Of a DNA stretch of 64,000 bases, positions 1-8,395 are shown piece after piece. Both the position numbers and the translations under genes were made by a program. The stretch lies in NCBI GenBank assembly GCA_002434305.1, contig DJJU01000013.1:186001-250000 (forward strand). The letters run 5' to 3'. The notes under the pieces were generated by a model. The model was not told the DNA's origin. It saw nothing but the letters and a program-made list of their open reading frames with translations, and searched no databases. Each line of letters begins with the position of its first letter. Position 1 is the first letter of the stretch. This DNA comes from Alicycliphilus sp. UBA6560 (lineage in GTDB: Bacteria; Pseudomonadota; Gammaproteobacteria; Burkholderiales; Burkholderiaceae_C).

Positions 1-2
1 CC

Positions 3-443
3 CATTTGCTGGGGGGAAAGCTCGACCTTGCGCACGTAGGCGCATATGGGCATTCGTACGGCGGCTCCGCAGCGCTTCAATGGGCGCGCTCAGACGCCCG
101 CGTGCTCGCAGGGGTCAACCTGGACGGTTCGGTGTTCGGAGACTTGTCGGGGAGCTGGGACTTCCCCTTCCTCCTGTTGCAGGCGGAACACCCGCCGAGC
201 GAGGGCCCCGATCCGACCATCGAAGCCGTGTGGAGCGCGCGTGGATCCGCAGCCGAGCGCATGGAGTTGGCGGGCATGGCGCACAACAGCTTCACGGACA
301 CCAAGTATTTGTTGAGCCAGCACAAAGGCATGCTGACCCAGGAACTCGCTGCAGCCCTGGATCTTGGCCAAGGCGATGCGGCAGCGGAGCTATCCCGTGT
401 GCGTCAGCTCACGCGGGAATTTCTGGGACGCTATTTGCGCTGA
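3..443 (+). CDS. Alpha/beta hydrolase, C-terminal part (cut by window start)
   Basis: The frame is open to the window edge, so the N-terminus is missing. The visible part contains a nucleophile elbow GHSYGG with the likely catalytic serine, followed by an LDGSVFG strand as in the platelet-activating-factor acetylhydrolase/dienelactone hydrolase branch of the fold. The motif GMAHNSF supplies a likely catalytic histidine about 75 residues later. No membrane segment is visible in what remains. The substrate cannot be told; an esterase or lipase acting on a small ester is the general expectation. The fold is well supported and the specific activity is not. Confidence 0.75.
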   Translation, partial: HLLGGKLDLAHVGAYGHSYGGSAALQWARSDARVLAGVNLDGSVFGDLSGSWDFPFLLLQAEHPPSEGPDPTIEAVWSARGSAAERMELAGMAHNSFTDTKYLLSQHKGMLTQELAAALDLGQGDAAAELSRVRQLTREFLGRYLR

Positions 444-998
444 GCGCGCAGCACTCTGAAACCGAGTACCGCACGGTCACACACAGTGCCGCCGGCGTCG
501 TGGAATAAATACGCATCAAAACTGGCTTCGGCGCCCGTCCATCAAGCGCTGCAAGCTATCAAACCAGGAGCAATTCGCGGGCCCGGCGACCAAGCCGGCA
601 GCCACGCCCCGGAACAGTTCGACTGCCACCGGAGGCCTGTGCGGGAAGGTGTGAGCCTGGACCGGGTCCCCGCGCTTATGCCACCCAGCGCCGCCTGCAC
701 GGCTGCGCCAGACAGCGCGAAACCAAGCGGGGGTGACTTGGTAGCTCACCCACGGGCCGTGTACGGCAGCTCTGCTGGCGCCGCAGTCCGCTGCCCCGCA
801 GGGCCAGGGGCGGCACACTGGCTGCTCCTCCTTGCCCTTCAACGACCGCGCCACGCCTGGCGCGGGCTGGGGCCGGTGTGTTCCTTGGAGTTGAACAGCT
901 GGGCCGGCAGGGCGTGGCGCGTCCCTCCAGCAGCCGCTCGCGCGGCCCGGCACCGGCCCGTGCCAAGCCCTTGCCTTGCCGCGCCTGCAGGGCCTTGG
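444..998. other. Intergenic stretch of about 550 bases, no gene recognised
   Basis: This lies between the hydrolase gene and the end of the convergent deacylase gene. It holds a degenerate copy of the Comamonadaceae palindromic repeat near 511-571 and a strong stem-loop at 846-865 (CCGCGCCA pairing with TGGCGCGG, loop CGCC). The stem-loop has no T-tract on either side. Open frames across the stretch have proline/arginine/alanine-rich translations without any family resemblance, so they were not called. Confidence 0.5.
511..571. repeat. Comamonadaceae palindromic repeat, degenerate copy
   Basis: It carries the family hallmarks in diverged form: an A-rich ATCAAAA edge, a central GGCGCC-type region, then CAAGCGCTG followed by AGCTATCAAA. 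It is intergenic, just downstream of the hydrolase gene. Confidence 0.5.
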
Positions 999-1985
999 CT
1001 ACAGCGGCCGGCGCGTGGCGAAGCGCACCACCGTCACGCCCGCGCGCGCCTGGCGCGTGCTGGGCATGACCAGCACGCAGTCGTCATAAGGCGTAGTCAC
1101 GGGCGTGCCGTCGTTGTCGCCGATCACGGTGCCGGCGCGCGCGATCACCTCCAGCCCGGTGAAGGGCTGGGTGAAGGCAAAGCGCTCGCTCGTCGCCACC
1201 ACGCCGCCCGTCACCTGCAGCGCCCACTGGCGCGGCGCGTCGGCGGCTCGCCAGCCGGGCAGGCGCTGCGCCAGCTCCTGCGCATCCACGCAGCCCGACG
1301 CCTGCAGAAAGCGCAGGCACTGGTCCTGCGCCACGGCGCGGCTGGCCGGGTCGCCGTGCCAGCCGCATTCGACCAGCAGCGAGCGGCTGTCGCCGGCTTC
1401 GTCGTCCGGCAGGCCGAAGCGGCCGTAGTCGCGCAGCCGCGTGCCGTCCTGGTGGCCCGCGTCGATCACGACATGCTCGGGCGCTGCCAGCGCGCGGGCC
1501 AGTGCCAGGTTACGCGGCTGCACGCCGGTCAGCAGCAGCGGCGCCGAGGGCTCGTGCATGGAATGCAAGTCCAGCAGCCAGTCGGCCTGCGCCACGAAGG
1601 GCTGCAGCGCGGCGGCGCGGCGGCGCTCCAGCGAGTCGCCGGCCTGCATGCGCGCGTCGATCCACTGGCGGTTCAGGTCCTGCTCGGCAAAGCGGGCCGC
1701 GTCGGGCTGCGCGATGTCGAACCGGTCGAACGCCGCCAGATTGCAGAACGCCAAGGTCAACGTGCCCTGCTGCGGGCGCACGCCGGCCTGCAGCAGGCCC
1801 AAGAGCGCCCAGGCGCCGCACAGCTCGTTGCCGTGGATCAGCGCCGTGATCAGCACGTGGCGCCCGGGCACGCCGGAGTCGAAGCGCCACACGCCCTCGG
1901 TGCCGGTGTTGCCCGCGCGCCAGGCGCCCAGGTCGGGCGCGGGCAGGGTCCAGTGCAGGGCGTCAGCGCAGTGGGTAGCGGTCAT
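999..1985 (-). CDS. Succinylglutamate desuccinylase/aspartoacylase family zinc deacylase
   Basis: This predicted cytoplasmic zinc hydrolase would remove an acyl group from an N-acyl amino acid or a related amide. The first zinc pair is the HGNE motif (H51, E54), the DLNR signature follows near residues 103-106, and the third ligand is H141 in the LDLHSMH motif. The length of 328 residues fits the AstE/AspA (M14-like) family. The start codon overlaps the stop of the upstream Bug-receptor gene by four bases, so the two are probably translationally coupled. Pairing with a solute receptor suggests catabolism of an imported organic acid or acyl amino acid. The exact substrate is unknown. It is unlikely to be astE proper because no other ast genes are adjacent. 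Confidence 0.8.
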   Translation of the reverse strand: MTATHCADALHWTLPAPDLGAWRAGNTGTEGVWRFDSGVPGRHVLITALIHGNELCGAWALLGLLQAGVRPQQGTLTLAFCNLAAFDRFDIAQPDAARFAEQDLNRQWIDARMQAGDSLERRRAAALQPFVAQADWLLDLHSMHEPSAPLLLTGVQPRNLALARALAAPEHVVIDAGHQDGTRLRDYGRFGLPDDEAGDSRSLLVECGWHGDPASRAVAQDQCLRFLQASGCVDAQELAQRLPGWRAADAPRQWALQVTGGVVATSERFAFTQPFTGLEVIARAGTVIGDNDGTPVTTPYDDCVLVMPSTRQARAGVTVVRFATRRPL

Positions 1986-2986
1986 TCTTCGATCTTTGCG
2001 AACTGCACGATGCGGGTGTATTTGGCGATCTCGCCATCCCAGAACTTCTGCACATCCACGCCCGGCGCGGCCACGCCGGAGCCGGCGGCGGCCATCTTCT
2101 GGCGGAAGTCGGGCGACTGCAGCGTCTCGGCCAGCGCTTTTTTGAGCTTGGCCACCACCGGCTGCGGCAGCTTGGCCGGGCCCATCAGCGCGAACCAGCT
2201 CTCGATGTCCACATTCTTGAACTGCGGCAGCTCGGCCAGCGCGGGAATGTCAGGCGTTGCCTGCGAGCGCTTGGCCGCCGTGGTGCCCAGCGCCACCACC
2301 TTGCCCGACTTGATGTGCGGCAGGCCGCTGGAGAGCACGAACACGCCGAACTCCAGGTTGCCGCCCATCAGGTCGCTGGTCAGCGGCGCCACGCCGCGGA
2401 AGGGGATGTGCGTCATGAACAGCCCGCCCTGCTCCTTGACCATCTCGCCGGCCAGGTGCAGCGCCGTGCCCACGCCGGAGCTGCCGTAGCTGAACTTGCC
2501 GGGGTTCTTCTTCACCAGCTGCGTGAAGTCGCCGGCGTTCTTCACCCCTGCGGCCGTGGAGGCCACCAGCACCAGCGGCTGCGAGCCGATCAGCCCGATG
2601 GGTGTGAAGTTCGCCGGCCCGTACTTGACGGTGCGCGGCGTGACCAGCTTGGCGATCGCCAGCTCGTTGCTGGAGCCCACCAGCAGCGTGTAGCCGTCCG
2701 GCGCGGCGTTGGCCACCTTCTGCGCGCCGATGGTGCCCCCGGCGCCGCCCACGTTCTCGATGACCACCGGCTGGCCCAGGCGGTTGGACAGCTCGGTGCC
2801 GACCAGCCGACCCATCAGGTCGGTGCTGCCGCCGGGCGGGTAGCCGACAACGAGGGTGATGGGCTTGGTGGGGTAGTCCTGCGCGGCGGCGGGCAGGGCG
2901 GCCAGCAGGGCGCCGGTGACGGCCAGCAGCGTGGCAACCAGGACGCGGCGGCGCGTGGGCGGGGTGCGGTGATTGAAGGTGGTCAT
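1982..2986 (-). CDS. Bug/TctC-family periplasmic solute-binding receptor
   Basis: This is a periplasmic receptor for small carboxylates of the tripartite tricarboxylate transport type. The N-terminus has arginines followed by a hydrophobic segment ending AALPAAAQ, a clear signal peptide. The mature start DYPTKPITLVVGYPPGG is the family hallmark, and the VIENVGGAGG and APDGYTLL motifs follow. The length of about 334 residues is typical. I chose the ATG giving MTTFNHR because the upstream ATG would put 21 charged residues before the signal peptide. No TctA/TctB membrane genes are next to it, which is usual for the expanded Bug family in Comamonadaceae and Bordetella. The ligand is unknown; the coupled deacylase downstream suggests an acyl amino acid or dicarboxylate. 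Confidence 0.9.
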   Translation of the reverse strand: MTTFNHRTPPTRRRVLVATLLAVTGALLAALPAAAQDYPTKPITLVVGYPPGGSTDLMGRLVGTELSNRLGQPVVIENVGGAGGTIGAQKVANAAPDGYTLLVGSSNELAIAKLVTPRTVKYGPANFTPIGLIGSQPLVLVASTAAGVKNAGDFTQLVKKNPGKFSYGSSGVGTALHLAGEMVKEQGGLFMTHIPFRGVAPLTSDLMGGNLEFGVFVLSSGLPHIKSGKVVALGTTAAKRSQATPDIPALAELPQFKNVDIESWFALMGPAKLPQPVVAKLKKALAETLQSPDFRQKMAAAGSGVAAPGVDVQKFWDGEIAKYTRIVQFAKIEE

Positions 2987-3494
2987 GGCTGTCTCCTCGG
3001 CAATGTCGTTGTGGTGAACGGCATTGTGGAAAGCCAGGCGGGGCAGCATGGTGCTGAAACGGCACGGGGGCGTGCTATTCGTGGTAACTGGTGTTTGACG
3101 TGCTCCTGTAGTTCAGCAATATGAACCACCGATTTCGGCGTTTTATTCGCTCAGAACCGCTTTTCGGCCCGTGCCATGCGTGCGTCTTCGGGCCATGAGC
3201 AGCCCGTCGATGACGCCAGCTGTGTGGCCCCTTCGGCTGGGTCTTGACGCTCGGCCTTGGACCGTACGTGAACGACGCCTGTCTCGATAACCGACGGCGA
3301 TCAATTCGTTGACCGATGTCTGCTGTCTCCAAAAGCTACTGTTCGCCGAGCCGCGGGGCGCAACGTATTCCAACTACGGTCCGTATACGCCGCGTACTGG
3401 GGTTCTAAGTCGTTGAGCTGTTACAACAAACGTAGCAGATTGTGAGATTTGCCGTAAGATTGGTCTTCATCTATTAACGCTTTGCGGTGCATCA
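2987..3494. other. Divergent intergenic region, entry to lower-GC island
   Basis: This holds the 5' region of the Bug gene (leftward) and of the secreted-protein island (rightward). Base composition becomes visibly richer in A and T from about 3080 onward. Short leftward open frames at 3075-3373 have arginine/serine-rich translations with no recognisable family, so they were not called. A sigma-70-like promoter for the island sits at its right end. The region may be the junction of acquired DNA. Confidence 0.5.
3449..3477 (+). promoter_or_regulatory. Sigma-70-like promoter of the secreted-protein island
   Basis: TTGCCG (3449-3454) and TATTAA (3472-3477) are separated by 17 bases. This places the transcription start about 10 bases before the ATG at 3495, so the leader would be very short and without a clear Shine-Dalgarno sequence. 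Confidence 0.55.
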
Positions 3495-4286
3495 ATGCGT
3501 CTATCGCCTATTTTGGGTGTCGTTCTTGCCGGTACAACCCTTCTGGGCCAAGCAGCACAGTTTCAAGTAGGCTCTGGCTCCCGAGTTGATTTTGGAGATG
3601 CCCGGGTAAATTTTGGGTGCACGGACTTCAGCGTTGCTGGTGCAGCTACTGCCAATGCAGCTCAGTTGAGTGGCATTGATAATTTGGCGATCGGGGGTAG
3701 CCTGGATGGGGGGGCAGGGCACCTATCTCTGGCCGGCAACTTCACTAGCTCAGGGACGTTTGCCGCAGGAACTTCTACCGTTTCCGTATCCGATGGATGC
3801 GCTCGCACGATATCCCAAGTGGGCGGGGGCCTTACGTTTCTCAGATTTAGCGCTAGTACCAGCACGGGGAAAACACTGCAGTTTGTGGGGGGGGGCACCA
3901 CTACGGTGACTGGACAGCTCACACTACAAGGAGCGTCCGGCAACTTGCTCAAAATCCGAAGCACCACTCCAGGCACGACCTCGTTGCTGTCCGCCACCTC
4001 CCTCCAGTCGATCCAGTTCGTTGATGTTGCCGACAATCGAGCAGTCGGCGAAGTCATCGCCTTCGGCATTCCAGAAAACTACCAATCCAAAACCAGTGGA
4101 AATGTTTACCGCTGGTTCCAATACAACCAAGCCGGCGGCATTGATCCGACAGCCCTGCCAGGCTGGTCGTCTAGCATGAGAGGCATACCGTCACTGTCGG
4201 TGGTGGGAACTGGCGTACTGGTTGCGTTGCTAGCGCTGGTTGGCAGTTTTTATATCCGCCGCCGCGGCGTTCTGAGCGGTAATTAA
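3495..4286 (+). CDS. Secreted beta-rich surface protein with IPTL-type C-terminal sorting anchor
   Basis: The protein begins with a short signal peptide ending near GQAAQ. It continues with about 190 residues rich in Gly, Thr, Ser and Val, in adhesin-like strands such as NFTSSGTFAAGTSTVSV and TTTVTGQLTLQG, typical of beta-helical surface proteins. Its C-terminus reads IPSLSVVGTGVLV, a hydrophobic segment, then FYIRRRG. This is the layout of the IPTL-CTERM sorting domain (IPTLS motif, transmembrane helix, Arg cluster), here with Ser for Thr. Such domains are recognised by an exosortase-like enzyme and anchor proteins at the cell envelope. The GC content is lower than that of the neighbours, which points to acquisition by transfer. 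It is the first gene of three in a row. The specific role is unknown. Confidence 0.75.
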   Translation: MRLSPILGVVLAGTTLLGQAAQFQVGSGSRVDFGDARVNFGCTDFSVAGAATANAAQLSGIDNLAIGGSLDGGAGHLSLAGNFTSSGTFAAGTSTVSVSDGCARTISQVGGGLTFLRFSASTSTGKTLQFVGGGTTTVTGQLTLQGASGNLLKIRSTTPGTTSLLSATSLQSIQFVDVADNRAVGEVIAFGIPENYQSKTSGNVYRWFQYNQAGGIDPTALPGWSSSMRGIPSLSVVGTGVLVALLALVGSFYIRRRGVLSGN

Positions 4287-4307
4287 TCAGCATTCCGGGG
4301 ATTGCAC

Positions 4308-4589
4308 ATGTTCCGCTGTTCACAGAGATCGTGCGTTTTAATTGCATTGATCCTTTCTCCAGCTATGGCCGCCTCAAACGTAGCGCCTCGTCTCGTTTCA
4401 GATCAGCCTCCCGCCGCACTTATTTCGGTCAAGAGCGCTGCGACAGGTGTAAATGAGCGTTCTGTCCTCGCCTCTGAAGAAAATGCACCAGTGCGTCAAA
4501 AAGCAACGATTCCAAGCGAGCCGAGCGTGATCAAAGCTCCCGAAGGCAGCGATCGCCCTCCATTGGCCTCCGATTTTCCAGCGAAGTAA
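4308..4589 (+). CDS. Small exported protein of unknown function
   Basis: This gene encodes 93 residues with an N-terminal hydrophobic segment ending in AMAA, a good signal peptide. The remainder of about 70 residues is polar, proline-rich and probably disordered, with no cysteine and no recognised domain. I chose the ATG at 4308 because GGGGA lies six bases before it; a TTG two codons upstream is the alternative. It sits 21 bases after the anchored surface protein and 60 bases before the third secreted protein, so the three are probably co-transcribed. It could be a chaperone or a secreted partner of its neighbours, but nothing in the sequence proves this. Codon use is AT-richer than in the flanking housekeeping genes. 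Confidence 0.6.
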   Translation: MFRCSQRSCVLIALILSPAMAASNVAPRLVSDQPPAALISVKSAATGVNERSVLASEENAPVRQKATIPSEPSVIKAPEGSDRPPLASDFPAK

Positions 4590-4649
4590 GACGGTTTTTG
4601 CGCTGCCACATCGCTCCCATCTTTAAATATTTTGAGAGAAAGACTCCAA

Positions 4650-5945
4650 ATGTCCAAAAAGTACTCGAAGCTGCTTATAACGGCAGTTGCTTTGGCTACG
4701 TTTTTTGCGATGTCCTATGCCGCAGATGTTGTAGTTCAACCTTCTGCAGGCAGTGCCCTTGTGGTTACGGATAATGCTGGGGGCTCACCTCGCTTCAGGG
4801 TTCAGGAGGATGGAAAAATTTCCATTCCAGGGTGGCAATCTTTGCCACCGCAGTCGGGGCAAATGTGCATCGACTTGACACTCGGTTTTATAGGCCCTTG
4901 CTCCTCCACAGTGGGGTTTTCATTGCCTTTTGCTGCTACTGTCGCGAGTAATGGAGCCCTCCTTGATCTCACCCAGGGCGGAGGAGGTAATGTCATAGAT
5001 GTGACGTTGCCAAACAGCAGTGGCGCTCGCGGTGTTAGCGTGCAGCACAATGGTGTAGGTCCAGGTATTTACGCTAACACAGTGGGCGGAAACTCCATTT
5101 GGGGAGTTACTGGAAGCGTGTCTGCCGCCGCAGTCATAGGCGACAGTTCATCAGGCGAAGCGATTGTTGGGCGCCAGAACGGTGCCATCTGCAACAAAAA
5201 TATCGGCAAATGTCATGGCATCGGCGCTGTGGTTGGGCGCCATGATGGCGAGGGGGGCTATGGCGTTCGCGGCTTCGTGACCAGCCCTAATGGCTCCATT
5301 GGTGTACTTGGCCAAGCGGGAATTAGCGGCGGTTCTGGCGTTGCTGGACGCTTTGAAAATGTTAATTCTGCAAGCACCAGAAATGCGCTCCAAGTGGCAA
5401 CTAATGGGAGCGGCGCGGCAGCCTCTATCACAGGTGGGACAAACACGCAAGATCTTGTGGTTTTGGTTTCTGAATCGACCAACGTCGCAAGGATAGACAA
5501 ATACGGGAAAGGGTTTTTCAATGGAGGTACTCAAACGGGAGGCGCCGATATTGCGGAAGTCATCGATACAACCGGACGGCTCCCTGAGCCAGGGGATGTG
5601 GTTGAAATCGATCCACATCATCCTCTGCGTTACCGCCTGACAAGCGCATCAGAAAGCATTCTGGTCGCCGGAGTAGTAACTACGAAGCCCGGGGTTCTCA
5701 TGAATGCCGGCGTTGAGGACGCGGCCGGGCGACCAGCTGTCGCTCTCGCAGGTAGAGTTCCAGTCAGGGTCACAACGGAAGGCGGAACAATTCGGGCCGG
5801 AGATCTTCTTGTTTCAGCAGACACAATCGGTCACGCGATGAAGGCGCCAGTACAACTTATTCCTGGCACGGTCATTGGCAAGGCTCTCCAAAATTTTTTG
5901 GAAAATGAACCGGGCGTTATTGAAATGTTGGTCATGCTTCGGTGA
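4650..5945 (+). CDS. Exported protein with beta-repeat body and tail-fibre-like C-terminal domain
   Basis: The protein has 431 residues from the ATG at 4650. A TTG six codons earlier is possible but would lengthen the signal peptide needlessly. The signal peptide ends near MSYAAD. Residues of roughly 110-270 are Gly-rich repeats of the type GVxG, GAVVGRHDG, GYGVRGF, IGVLGQAG and SGVAGRF, as in trimeric phage-fibre and surface beta-helices. The last 130 residues (GADIAEVI, EPGDVVEID, VALAGRVPV, IRAGDLLVSA, GTVIGKAL) match a C-terminal module seen at the end of bacterial surface and tail-fibre-like proteins and related to peptidase_G2-type self-processing domains. I infer an extracellular or surface fibre, possibly self-cleaving. 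The island's lower GC suggests transfer. Confidence 0.7.
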   Translation: MSKKYSKLLITAVALATFFAMSYAADVVVQPSAGSALVVTDNAGGSPRFRVQEDGKISIPGWQSLPPQSGQMCIDLTLGFIGPCSSTVGFSLPFAATVASNGALLDLTQGGGGNVIDVTLPNSSGARGVSVQHNGVGPGIYANTVGGNSIWGVTGSVSAAAVIGDSSSGEAIVGRQNGAICNKNIGKCHGIGAVVGRHDGEGGYGVRGFVTSPNGSIGVLGQAGISGGSGVAGRFENVNSASTRNALQVATNGSGAAASITGGTNTQDLVVLVSESTNVARIDKYGKGFFNGGTQTGGADIAEVIDTTGRLPEPGDVVEIDPHHPLRYRLTSASESILVAGVVTTKPGVLMNAGVEDAAGRPAVALAGRVPVRVTTEGGTIRAGDLLVSADTIGHAMKAPVQLIPGTVIGKALQNFLENEPGVIEMLVMLR

Positions 5946-6570
5946 AATCCATGCCGCCCATACTGCTTCCGAGGGACCTTATTTGAAGTTTCTCGCCAAA
6001 CTATGTCAAGTTGCGAATTTTCGATGGACCATGCGGCAAGTGGCGGTAATTGCAAACAACGATTGACAAGATTCAATCCTAGCGAGATTTATTACCTCAT
6101 GTCAGTTCTGGCGGAGATACAGCTTGGGAACCGATGCAGGGCGCACGCGTGAAGGACAACTTCGGATCCCCTAAGTAGCCGAGAGAACGCACGACCGCCC
6201 ACTCTTGGCCTCGGTGGCCCACGTCGCCTTCTAGTCGAGAGCACCAGTTCGGGATCGGAGCCAGCGAACGTTCAAAATGAAATCCCGCGACGACACGTTC
6301 GCACGCGTCGGCTGTACAACAGAAACTTGCGACCAAGCCCGCGATAGGGTTGGCCCCTGATGACCTACACGGTGCAGAGACCGTGAGGTCGCTATGCAGT
6401 GTTGGCGAGTCGCAATCGCTGCCAAGCCATCCATGGCGCCGATAGGCTGAAGGACTGCAACGGGTCGCAAGCTGCCCTTTCAAAATGTCTATTAGCGAAC
6501 ATGCAGAAATTCACTGAGGTAGGCCTCAAGCCTGTGGGGCTGTAACGAAACCGTAGGTTTAACAAGACGG
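5946..6570. other. Intergenic stretch of about 620 bases, lower GC, unassigned
   Basis: No gene is recognised between the end of the secreted-protein cassette and the leftward LysR gene. Leftward open frames at 6097-6483 and 6231-6470 have translations rich in Arg, Ser and Cys with no start signal or family resemblance. Base composition is closer to the island than to the housekeeping genes, so this is probably the right part of the acquired segment, perhaps with decayed genes. No inverted ends, integrase or tRNA remnant was found. Confidence 0.45.
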
Positions 6571-7485
6571 TCAGCACAAATCCCTTCCGTCCTGCACTAT
6601 CGCCGCCCATAGCACCTCCGCCAGCGGCCCCAGCCGCCTTTTCGGTCGAAACAGGCGCACATCGAACGCCACATCCAGCGCCGCATCTCCAGCGCGTGCC
6701 AGCCGCCCAGCCTGGCAATCCCGCTGCACCAGCGACCACGGCAGCCACGACACCCCCAGCCCGCGCAGCACGTACTCGTGCGTCGCATCCGGCGAATCGC
6801 ACTCCAGCAGCCGGCGCAGCGGCGGCGCGGCGGGGTGGCGCGTCAGGTGATCTTCCAGCAGCCGGCCGAGGGCCAGCGAGCGCGCGTAGGCGACGTGGGG
6901 CACCGGCGGCCCGCCCGCGCGCAGGTCATGCACCGGCGCGCCGCCGGCATCCGCACGGGAGATGGGCACCAGCCGGTCCTGCGCCAGCGTGCGGTGGCTG
7001 AACTGGCGCGCGTCCAGCGGTACGGTCAGCGCGGGGTGGTGGTACAGCAGGGCGAAGTCCGCCGCCCCGCCCTGCAAGCTCTGCACCGTCTCGGCCAGCG
7101 ATCCCGTATGGATGCGCAGCGCCCCCGCCTCGCCCAGCAGCGGCGCCAGGCGCGGCAGCCAGTCGGCCACCAGGGTGCGTGCCAGCGTGCGGCCGGTGGC
7201 CAGCGTGACGGTGCGGGCGTGGCGGCCGGCCAGGGCGCGCAGCTCCTGGTGCGATTCGGCCAACTCGCGTGCGGTCTGCTCGGCGGTTTCCAGGAAGGCC
7301 TGGCCCGCCGCCGTCAGCCGCAGCGGGGCGCTGCCGGGCTCGATTAGCGGCGTGCCGGCCCAGGCCTCCAGCGCGCGGATGCGCCGGCCGAAGGCCGGGT
7401 GGGTCACATGGCGCCGCTCGGCGGCGCGGGTGAAGCTGCGCTCATGCGCCAGGGCGATGAAGTCTTCCAGCCATTTGAGCTGCAT
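6571..7485 (-). CDS. LysR-type transcriptional regulator
   Basis: The N-terminus contains the winged helix-turn-helix of the LysR family (WLEDFIALAHERSFTRAAE, then RRIRALE and LIEPG) in residues 1-62. A periplasmic-binding-protein-like effector domain occupies about residues 90-300. The length of 304 residues is normal. It is followed at 24 bases by pyrF in the same direction, while the island lies downstream of it, so its target cannot be read from divergent placement. Substitutions in the HTH (HVTHPAFGRRI in place of the more usual VSQPALSRQI) mark it as a less typical member. The effector is unknown. Confidence 0.9.
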   Translation of the reverse strand: MQLKWLEDFIALAHERSFTRAAERRHVTHPAFGRRIRALEAWAGTPLIEPGSAPLRLTAAGQAFLETAEQTARELAESHQELRALAGRHARTVTLATGRTLARTLVADWLPRLAPLLGEAGALRIHTGSLAETVQSLQGGAADFALLYHHPALTVPLDARQFSHRTLAQDRLVPISRADAGGAPVHDLRAGGPPVPHVAYARSLALGRLLEDHLTRHPAAPPLRRLLECDSPDATHEYVLRGLGVSWLPWSLVQRDCQAGRLARAGDAALDVAFDVRLFRPKRRLGPLAEVLWAAIVQDGRDLC

Positions 7486-7509
7486 GGCTGGGCGTGCTCT
7501 GCGGCGGCG

Positions 7510-8334
7510 TCAGCGGCGCGCGGCGTTCAGCGCGCCCTGCGTGGCCTGGGCGGCGCGGCGGGCGGCGGCGGCGTAGTCGTCGCCGTCCGATGCATAGAGC
7601 ACGGCGCGCGAGGAGTTGACGATGATGGCGCCGCGCTCGGTCAGCCCCGCGCGCACGGTGGCGGCGGCGTCGCCGCCCTGCGCGCCCACGCCGGGGATCA
7701 GCAGGGGCAGCGTGGGCGCCAGCGCGCGCACGCGGGCGATTTCCTCGGGGTAGGTGGCGCCCACCACCAGGCCCAGCTGGCCGTTCTTGTTCCACGGCCC
7801 CTGCGCCTGGGCGGCGATGTGCTCGTACAGCAGCGGCTGCCCGGGCACGCTGGCCAGGCGCTGGGCCTGCAGGTCGGCGCCGCCGGGGTTGGAGGTGCGG
7901 CACAGCAAAAAGGCGCCCTTGCCGTGGTACTGCAGGTAGGGCTCGATGGAGTCGAAGCCCATGAAGGGCGACAGCGTCACCGCGTCGGCGCCGTAGCGCT
8001 CGAAGGCCTCGCGCGCGTACTGCTCGGCGGTGGAGCCGATGTCGCCGCGCTTGGCGTCCAGGATGACGGGCACGTGCGGCGCGTTGCAGCGCATGTGCTG
8101 CATCAGCCGCTCCAGCTGGTCCTCGGCGCCGTGCGCGGCGAAATAGGCGATCTGCGGCTTGAAGGCGCAGACCAGGTCGGCCGTGGCGTCGACGATGGCG
8201 GCGCAAAAATCGTAGATGCGGTGTGCCTCGCCCCGCAGCGCGCCGGGGAAGCGCTGGGGCTCGGGGTCCAGCCCCACGCACAGCAGGGAGTCGTTGCGCG
8301 CGCCGGCATCGCGCAGCATGTCGAGGAAAGTCAT
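7510..8334 (-). CDS. pyrF: Orotidine 5'-phosphate decarboxylase
   Basis: This enzyme catalyses the last step of de novo UMP synthesis, decarboxylating OMP in the cytosol. The catalytic signature ILDAKRGDIG is at residues 91-100, with the Asp-Lys-Asp charge network. The N-terminal LLCVGLDPEP and FKPQIAYF motifs and the LIPGVGAQGGD phosphate-binding loop are of the type 2 branch (about 270 residues; 274 here). The start at 8334 gives the usual MTFLDML beginning; the frame is open further upstream, but that extension would run into the divergent EamA gene. The gene is not in an operon with other pyr genes, as is common in this family of bacteria. Confidence 0.96.
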   Translation of the reverse strand: MTFLDMLRDAGARNDSLLCVGLDPEPQRFPGALRGEAHRIYDFCAAIVDATADLVCAFKPQIAYFAAHGAEDQLERLMQHMRCNAPHVPVILDAKRGDIGSTAEQYAREAFERYGADAVTLSPFMGFDSIEPYLQYHGKGAFLLCRTSNPGGADLQAQRLASVPGQPLLYEHIAAQAQGPWNKNGQLGLVVGATYPEEIARVRALAPTLPLLIPGVGAQGGDAAATVRAGLTERGAIIVNSSRAVLYASDGDDYAAAARRAAQATQGALNAARR

Positions 8335-8395
8335 GGCCGGGGATTTTAGGTGGCGCCCGCACGCGCGGCCGGGCGCGCCGGCACAATCGCGCGCC

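Noticed and set aside
486..2489. A 667-codon rightward open frame opposite the deacylase and Bug genes
   Set aside because: The translation is Ala/Arg/Gly/His-rich without family resemblance. It is the mirror of high-GC third-position bias in two well-identified leftward genes.
3075..3373. Two overlapping leftward frames in the island's left intergenic region
   Set aside because: Arg/Ser-rich translations with no start signal or family match.
6097..6483. Leftward frame of 128 codons in the unassigned stretch
   Set aside because: There is no ribosome-binding site, no domain and a second overlapping frame of similar quality, so neither can be supported.
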